Assembly: GCA_944387055.1 (NCBI GenBank)
Contig: CALXDL010000063.1
Span: 1-64,000, forward strand
Source of the DNA: an uncultured Oscillospiraceae bacterium
GTDB taxonomy: Bacteria; Bacillota; Clostridia; Oscillospirales; Oscillospiraceae
Direction of reading: 5' to 3'
DNA length: 64,000 nt
Positions within the stretch are counted from its first letter, which is position 1, and the number at the start of each line of letters is the position of its first letter. This document shows positions 59,777 to 64,000 of this stretch, piece after piece. The notes under the pieces are model-generated. The model saw only the letters and a list, made by a program, of their open reading frames with translations. It was not told where the DNA came from and searched no databases. The position numbers and the translations under genes were made by a program.

Positions 59777-60937
59777 TCAGCTCTGGATCAGCTCCAACTT
59801 CCCATCCTCACCGAAGCGCACGGGGAGGATCTCATTGCGTGTGTTCTTCGCGATGTCATCGATACGCATCTTGGAGGGATAGTCCGCCACGAACGTCACC
59901 GCCACACCTTGGCGTTTGGCGCGGCCGGTACGGCCGATGCGGTGCACATAGTCCTGGTTCTCATCCGGCACGTCGCAGTTGAACACGATGTCCACATCGT
60001 CCACATCGATGCCCCGGGCCGCCACGTCCGTGGAGACGAACACCTGCAGCTCTCCGCGGCGGAACTTTTCCATCACCTGCTCCCGTTTCTTTTGGGGGAT
60101 ATCTCCATGGATGCACTCGGCATCGATGCCCTGCATCTGCAGGAATTTGGTGATGCGCTCCGTAGAACCCTTCGTATTGCAGAAGGCCATGCACCGGTCG
60201 AACCCCGTCTCCCGCAGGATGCTGGCGATGGCGTCTGCCTTCCCATTGAACGAGACGTCCATGCGGAACTGCTTGATGTCCGGTTTGTTCTGCTCGTCCT
60301 CTCGGACTGTGATCTCCGCCGCGTCTCGCTGGTACACCCAAGCGATATCCATCACCTCCCGGGAGATGGTGGCCGAAAAGAGTCCCAGGTTCTTCCGCTT
60401 GTCCATCCGGTCCAGCAGCCGGGTGACGTCATGGATGAACCCCATATCCAGCATCCGGTCCGCTTCGTCCAGCACCACCGTCTTCGCCGTATCCACTCGG
60501 ACCGTACGCCGCTTCATGTGGTCCGCCAGCCGTCCCGGCGTCGCCACCACGATCTGCGGGCGCTTTTTCAGCATGTCGATCTGTTTCCCGATGGGTTGTC
60601 CGCCATAAAGACACACACTGCGTACACCGGCCTTGAACGCCGCGATGTCCCGCAGTTCCCCGGTGATCTGGATGGCCAGCTCCCGCGTGGGGGCCAGCAC
60701 CACCGCCTGGACGCTCTCATCCTCCGGGTCGATGTGCTCCACGATCGGGATCCCATATGCGAACGTCTTTCCGGTGCCCGTGGGTGCCTTGGCGATAACG
60801 TCCTGCCAGTCCATCATCGGCGGGATGCAGCCTGCCTGGACAGGAGTGGATATCTCGATCCCTCGTTTCTCGATGGCGCGCATGATCTCCGGTGACAGGC
60901 CCAAGCTGTCGAACCGGACGCCTTGTGTATATTCCAT
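59777..60937 (-). CDS. DEAD-box RNA helicase
   Basis: A 386-residue DEAD-box protein. All core motifs are seen: Q motif, APTGTGKT, PTRELA, TPGR, DEAD, SAT, STDVAARGID and HRIGRTGR. It ends right after the second RecA domain, without the basic C-terminal extension of CshA or DbpA, so target specificity probably comes from partners. It may act in RNA degradation or cold response. The promoter at 61010-61038 gives a leader of about 65 bases containing self-complementary CCGCGG elements. Confidence 0.93.
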   Translation of the reverse strand: MEYTQGVRFDSLGLSPEIMRAIEKRGIEISTPVQAGCIPPMMDWQDVIAKAPTGTGKTFAYGIPIVEHIDPEDESVQAVVLAPTRELAIQITGELRDIAAFKAGVRSVCLYGGQPIGKQIDMLKKRPQIVVATPGRLADHMKRRTVRVDTAKTVVLDEADRMLDMGFIHDVTRLLDRMDKRKNLGLFSATISREVMDIAWVYQRDAAEITVREDEQNKPDIKQFRMDVSFNGKADAIASILRETGFDRCMAFCNTKGSTERITKFLQMQGIDAECIHGDIPQKKREQVMEKFRRGELQVFVSTDVAARGIDVDDVDIVFNCDVPDENQDYVHRIGRTGRAKRQGVAVTFVADYPSKMRIDDIAKNTRNEILPVRFGEDGKLELIQS

Positions 60938-61009
60938 AGCCGTCTTTCCTCTTCCTCATTCCGCGGCCGCTCCTCCAATAGACCGCGGCCGACAACATTC
61001 CAGTTTTTT

Positions 61010-61038
61010 ATTATACCCAGAACGCGTCTACTTGTAAA
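61010..61038 (-). promoter_or_regulatory. promoter of the DEAD-box helicase gene
   Basis: On the minus strand TTTACA (61038-61033) and TATAAT (61015-61010) are 17 bases apart. Confidence 0.75.
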
Positions 61039-61228
61039 GCGTGCCCTTTTCCTCCTGTTTTTGGAAAATCTTTCCGATGTTTTCAAATCTTTACATTTTT
61101 GCCAATTTAATCTTATTTTTTGATTTTTTTGTAGTAAAATTTTGTGTTTTCCGTTTCATACGTGCTCTCTTTTATGTTAAATTATCTTCGTTGAGTTCAT
61201 CAGCGGACACGCATATGGAGGGTGGAAA
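61039..61228. other. AT-rich intergenic region upstream of the XRE regulator
   Basis: The 190 bases are far richer in A+T than the surroundings, with long T runs. A plausible plus-strand promoter is TTTCAT with TTAAAT 17 bases later near 61150-61190, but the match is weak. No gene is seen. The stretch may be a control region for both divergent genes. Confidence 0.45.
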
Positions 61229-61444
61229 GTGAACGGAATGGACTATGTACGTATTTTGCGGGATCTGCGGGAAGATGCGGACAAGACCCAGACGCAGATC
61301 GCAGAGGTCCTGGGGACATCGCAGACGATGTATGCCCGGTACGAACGAGGAGCCAATGAGCTGCCCATCCATCATCTGATCACCCTGAGCAAGTACTATG
61401 GAGTCAGTACGGATTATCTGCTTGGTCTGAGTAAAGAGCGGTGA
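61229..61444 (+). CDS. small XRE-family transcriptional regulator
   Basis: A 71-residue protein that is almost entirely a helix-turn-helix domain of the XRE/Cro type, with TQTQIAEVLGTSQTMYARYERGANELP and the ending YYGVSTDYLLGLSKER. It starts at GTG 61229 with GGAGG seven bases upstream. It lacks any sensor domain. Its neighbours do not reveal a target; it is flanked by an AT-rich control region and by a terminator. Confidence 0.9.
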   Translation: MNGMDYVRILRDLREDADKTQTQIAEVLGTSQTMYARYERGANELPIHHLITLSKYYGVSTDYLLGLSKER

Positions 61445-61507
61445 GCGGCCATCTGTGATCCGCCATCCACCGCTTGGATGATCATGGGCCGCTGGTCGGC
61501 AGCTGAT

Positions 61508-61546
61508 GCCTGAGGCGGACAGGGCTTGTCCCTGTCCGCCTCAGGC
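61508..61546. terminator. long hairpin terminator between the XRE gene and the anti-sigma gene
   Basis: A perfect 17-base stem (GCCTGAGGCGGACAGGG and its complement) with a CTTGT loop lies between two convergent genes. GTTTCG follows on the plus strand. The rest of the gap 61445-61751 shows nothing else. Confidence 0.75.
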
Positions 61547-61751
61547 GTTTCGCTATGCCACTCGGCCGCCGGCACCGCGCTTCCCAGGCCCTGTTCTGCC
61601 TGGCGGCGGACCCGCGCTCCATCTGGAGCGAACGTCTCCTGGCTGCCGCCGTCTCCTGTCATGTGCACAGCAGGAAGGCGCCTGCCCTTCCAGTTGGTCT
61701 TGTCTTGGCCGCACCGGGCGCCGCATCGCTTGGCATCGCAGTGCCGCTCGC

Positions 61752-62366
61752 TCAGTCTGCTGCAGCGCCGGCCGATGGCCCTTCTCTCGTGCCTGTGCCC
61801 AGGGCGATATCGACCTCTTCCACTTCGTCCTCTGTTCCGACGAGCGTATATGCCGTTCCATCGCCGTTGTCCTGGGTAACGGTCCACTGGTCGGTCCCGC
61901 CCGTGACATCGATCGTGACGGTCCGGATCTCCTCGCTGCCGTCCTCATGGACGACGGTCATCTCATATGCATAGTGGTACCCCCCATCTCGCTCCATGGC
62001 TTCGGTGATGTCGATCTTTTTCCCATCGGCGGATAAGAACAGCCGCCCGTCCTCCTTCGTCACCAACTCGCTGCCTGCCATCGTGACCATCACCTCATTG
62101 CCCGCAGTGTCCACGGCTCGCAGCCGGTCCTCCCCGGCCCAGACGATGGTGAAGCGCTGGAACAGTTCGCCGCCAGTGGCGGCGTTGACAGCACCCGCCG
62201 TCACGCACAGTACGGCCACCACTGCGGCCGCAAGGCCCAGGGTCCGCAGTGGGCGGCGCTTGTATGTTTTTGTCTGTGTAGTCATCCGTTCTATGATCTC
62301 CCGTTTCGCTTCCTCGGAAGCACATAGTTTGGAAAAGGTCTCACGATACATACGCTGATCGATCAT
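61752..62366 (-). CDS. putative membrane anti-sigma factor
   Basis: A 204-residue protein. The N-terminal cytoplasmic part (about 1-35, MIDQRMYRETFSKLCASEEAKREIIERM) is typical of small anti-sigma partners in Clostridia. One membrane helix (LGLAAAVVAVLCVTAGAV) follows, then a Thr/Asp/Glu-rich exported domain that may sense an outside signal. Its start overlaps the sigma gene stop by four bases. Binding to the ECF sigma factor is inferred from this arrangement. Confidence 0.7.
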   Translation of the reverse strand: MIDQRMYRETFSKLCASEEAKREIIERMTTQTKTYKRRPLRTLGLAAAVVAVLCVTAGAVNAATGGELFQRFTIVWAGEDRLRAVDTAGNEVMVTMAGSELVTKEDGRLFLSADGKKIDITEAMERDGGYHYAYEMTVVHEDGSEEIRTVTIDVTGGTDQWTVTQDNGDGTAYTLVGTEDEVEEVDIALGTGTREGPSAGAAAD

Positions 62367-62842
62367 CCGCTCTCTGCCTCCTTCAAGATCGTTTGCAACC
62401 TCCCCCTGGCCCGCATGAGCCAAGTCTGGACTGTGGAGGGCTTGGCGCCCATGATCTGGGCGATCTCCTGGATGGGATAGTCCTCATAATAGTAGAGATA
62501 GATGGCTACCCGGTATCTGGGCGGCAGCGCCATCACGTGCTGGAACAGCTCACTTTGCGCTGGTGCGTCGAATACCGCCGCCTCCTGCAGCTCCTCCATG
62601 GGACTGACCCGCCGCCGCCACGGAGAGCGGAGCAGCTTCCTGCACTCGTTCACCGCCACGCGGACCACCCAATACCGCTCATGGTCCACAGAGCGGAATG
62701 GGCCGGACGCCGTATAGAGTTTGAGCAATGTCTCCTGCATCACATCTTCCGCATCCGCCCGGCACTTCAGATAGCTGAACGACAAGCGGAAGACCATGTC
62801 GCCGTACCGTTCCACCGCCTGTTCGAATTCCACATCCGTCAA
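62363..62842 (-). CDS. ECF-type RNA polymerase sigma factor
   Basis: A 159-residue sigma-70 family factor. Region 2 runs from about residue 8 to 75 (YGDMVFRLSFSYLKCRADAEDVMQ), and region 4 from about 100 to 152, with LPPRYRVAIYLYYYEDYPIQEIA and the helix-turn-helix KPSTVQTWLMRAR. It starts at a TTG with GAGGTG seven bases upstream. It is followed by its likely anti-sigma partner. No self-controlled promoter is obvious upstream. Confidence 0.92.
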   Translation of the reverse strand: MTDVEFEQAVERYGDMVFRLSFSYLKCRADAEDVMQETLLKLYTASGPFRSVDHERYWVVRVAVNECRKLLRSPWRRRVSPMEELQEAAVFDAPAQSELFQHVMALPPRYRVAIYLYYYEDYPIQEIAQIMGAKPSTVQTWLMRARGRLQTILKEAESG

Positions 62843-62940
62843 CTTGTCTCACCTCGTTCGTCTCAGGGTCGAAAGGCCTTTCTATAGGGAACATGCATCA
62901 GGTGGGCAAAAGATCCCATTTTATCTGAAGGATCTGCCAC

Positions 62941-62969
62941 AAAAAAGAGAGGGCCGGACAGCCCTCTCT
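62941..62969 (-). terminator. intrinsic terminator after glgP
   Basis: On the minus strand AGAGAGGGC and GCCCTCTCT form a nine-base stem followed by six T residues, ten bases after the stop codon. Confidence 0.88.
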
Positions 62970-62979
62970 CTTCCGCACC

Positions 62980-63999
62980 TCAGCGGTGCGGCACATGCCA
63001 GATATGATCTGCGTATTCTGCGACGGCCCGATCTGCGGCAAATATCCCGCTGCGGGCGATGTTGTGGAGGCTCATCCGGTTCCATGCCTCCTGGTCGGCG
63101 TAAGTCCGCACCATGCGCTTTTCTGCCTGACAGTAGCTCTCGAAGTCTGCCAGCAGCAGATACTCGTCTGCAGGGCTGCCGCCGCTGCCGAAGAGCAGCC
63201 GCTGATACAGATCGTCATAGCGTACACCGTCCCGGAAGCCAGTACGCAGGGCGTCCAGGCAGCGGCGCAGCGTCTCATCCTTGCTGTAGAGCCGCTGGGG
63301 CACATATCCATCCCGTTTGAGACGGTCCACCTCATCTGCCCGCAGGCCGAAGAGGAACATGTTCTCGTCCCCCAACACCTCGTTCATCTCTACGTTGGCG
63401 CCATCCAGCGTGCCGACGGTCAGAGCGCCGTTCATCATGAACTTCATGTTGCCTGTACCGCTGGCCTCTTTCCCTGCAGTGGAGATCTGCTGGCTGACCT
63501 CACTGGCGGGCATGAGCTGTTCCGCCAAGGAGACCCGATAGTTCTCCAGGAACACCACCTGGAGTTTGTCCTTGCACACAGGGTCATGGTCGATCTGATC
63601 GGCCAGGGAGTTGATGAGTCGGATGATCCTCTTGGCCACTGCGTAGCCCGGTGCAGCCTTTGCGCCGAAAATGAACGTGTGCGGCTGGGTGATATAGCCG
63701 GGCGCGTCCCGCAGCGTCTGATAAAGCGTGATGATATGCAGTACGTTCAGCAGCTGCCGTTTGTATTCATGCAGGCGCTTCACCTGTACATCGAAGATCG
63801 CGTCCGGATTCAGGATCACGCCGCGGGACCGCTTGGCATGCGCGGCGAACATCTCCTTATTGGCCCGCTTGATATCTGCCAGGCGCTCCAGCACGCTCTT
63901 GTCGTCGGCATAGGCGTCCAGTTTCTGGAGCACCTCCGGATGGAGCAGATAGGCGTCTCCGCCCGTCAGGTCCCGGATGAGGCCATCCAGGCCTGGATT
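62980..63999 (-). CDS. glgP: glycogen/maltodextrin phosphorylase, C-terminal part
   Basis: The last 339 residues of a glycogen phosphorylase; the gene runs off the right edge, so the start is outside. It contains the pyridoxal phosphate region EASGTGNMKFMMNGALTVGTLDGANVE, with the Schiff-base Lys in NMKF, and VKRLHEYKRQLLNV from the active site. It releases glucose 1-phosphate from glycogen or starch. The strong terminator behind it shows it is the last gene of its transcript. Confidence 0.95.
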   Translation of the reverse strand, partial: NPGLDGLIRDLTGGDAYLLHPEVLQKLDAYADDKSVLERLADIKRANKEMFAAHAKRSRGVILNPDAIFDVQVKRLHEYKRQLLNVLHIITLYQTLRDAPGYITQPHTFIFGAKAAPGYAVAKRIIRLINSLADQIDHDPVCKDKLQVVFLENYRVSLAEQLMPASEVSQQISTAGKEASGTGNMKFMMNGALTVGTLDGANVEMNEVLGDENMFLFGLRADEVDRLKRDGYVPQRLYSKDETLRRCLDALRTGFRDGVRYDDLYQRLLFGSGGSPADEYLLLADFESYCQAEKRMVRTYADQEAWNRMSLHNIARSGIFAADRAVAEYADHIWHVPHR

Positions 64000-64000
64000 G

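Noticed and set aside
1..64000. CRISPR array, tRNA, rRNA, insertion sequence or prophage
   Set aside because: No regularly spaced repeats, no tRNA-like TTCGA arm with matching stems, no rRNA sequence, and no transposase or integrase gene were seen on reading through.

Overview
The window looks like a chromosomal segment of a GC-rich (roughly 60% by eye), spore-forming, rod-shaped member of the Clostridia, most like the Oscillospiraceae. This is inferred from gene content and codon use; no database was searched. Sporulation genes (spoVAD, spoVAE, yqfC, yqfD, ylbJ), mreB, FabK instead of FabI, an S-layer-homology protease, clostridial-type ribosome binding sites and many overlapping start/stop codons all fit. 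The first ~650 bases are clearly AT-rich and hold two small membrane protein genes, so a composition boundary, possibly of a transferred segment, lies near base 650.

Bases 730-16460 form one carbohydrate-catabolism locus. On the minus strand it runs from an enolase-superfamily sugar-acid dehydratase (13721-15133) through a peptide/oligosaccharide-type ABC importer, a ribokinase-family kinase, a KpsF-type arabinose-5-phosphate isomerase, a GntR/HutC regulator, a D-lyxose-isomerase-type cupin enzyme, a xylulokinase, a UlaG-like metallohydrolase, a Gfo/Idh oxidoreductase and a FucU/RbsD mutarotase. A long RraA-type aldolase (15518-16459) is transcribed divergently. Two palindromes that fit the HutC-type operator pattern GTnTAnAC sit at the dehydratase promoter and before the binding-protein gene, which links the regulator to the locus. 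This is the best candidate for an undescribed pathway.

Bases 16600-26560 are mixed chromosome: a cysteine-rich protein, a CDF metal exporter, spoVAD-spoVAE without spoVAC beside them, a polysaccharide-deacetylase lipoprotein, cytidine deaminase, a DUF2156-GNAT fusion, a hexapeptide acetyltransferase, mreB and comF. Bases 26847-33690 hold recD2, the yqfC-yqfD-phoH-ybeY group and ylbJ. Bases 33770-40594 are a nucleoside module: a BmpA/Nup-type ABC importer, purine nucleoside phosphorylase and deoxyribose-phosphate aldolase. A hydrolase, an SLH-serine protease and the TrkH/TrkA potassium system follow.

Bases 46429-56498 are a compact fatty-acid operon: acpP-accB-accC-accD-accA-fabH-fabK-fabD-fabG-fabF-fabZ and a MarR-family regulator. 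It is driven by a strong promoter whose start region carries a 36-bp near-perfect palindrome, a likely operator. The right end holds gluQRS, an orphan oligopeptide-binding lipoprotein, a DEAD-box helicase, a small XRE regulator, an ECF sigma/anti-sigma pair and the 3' part of glycogen phosphorylase, which runs off the window.
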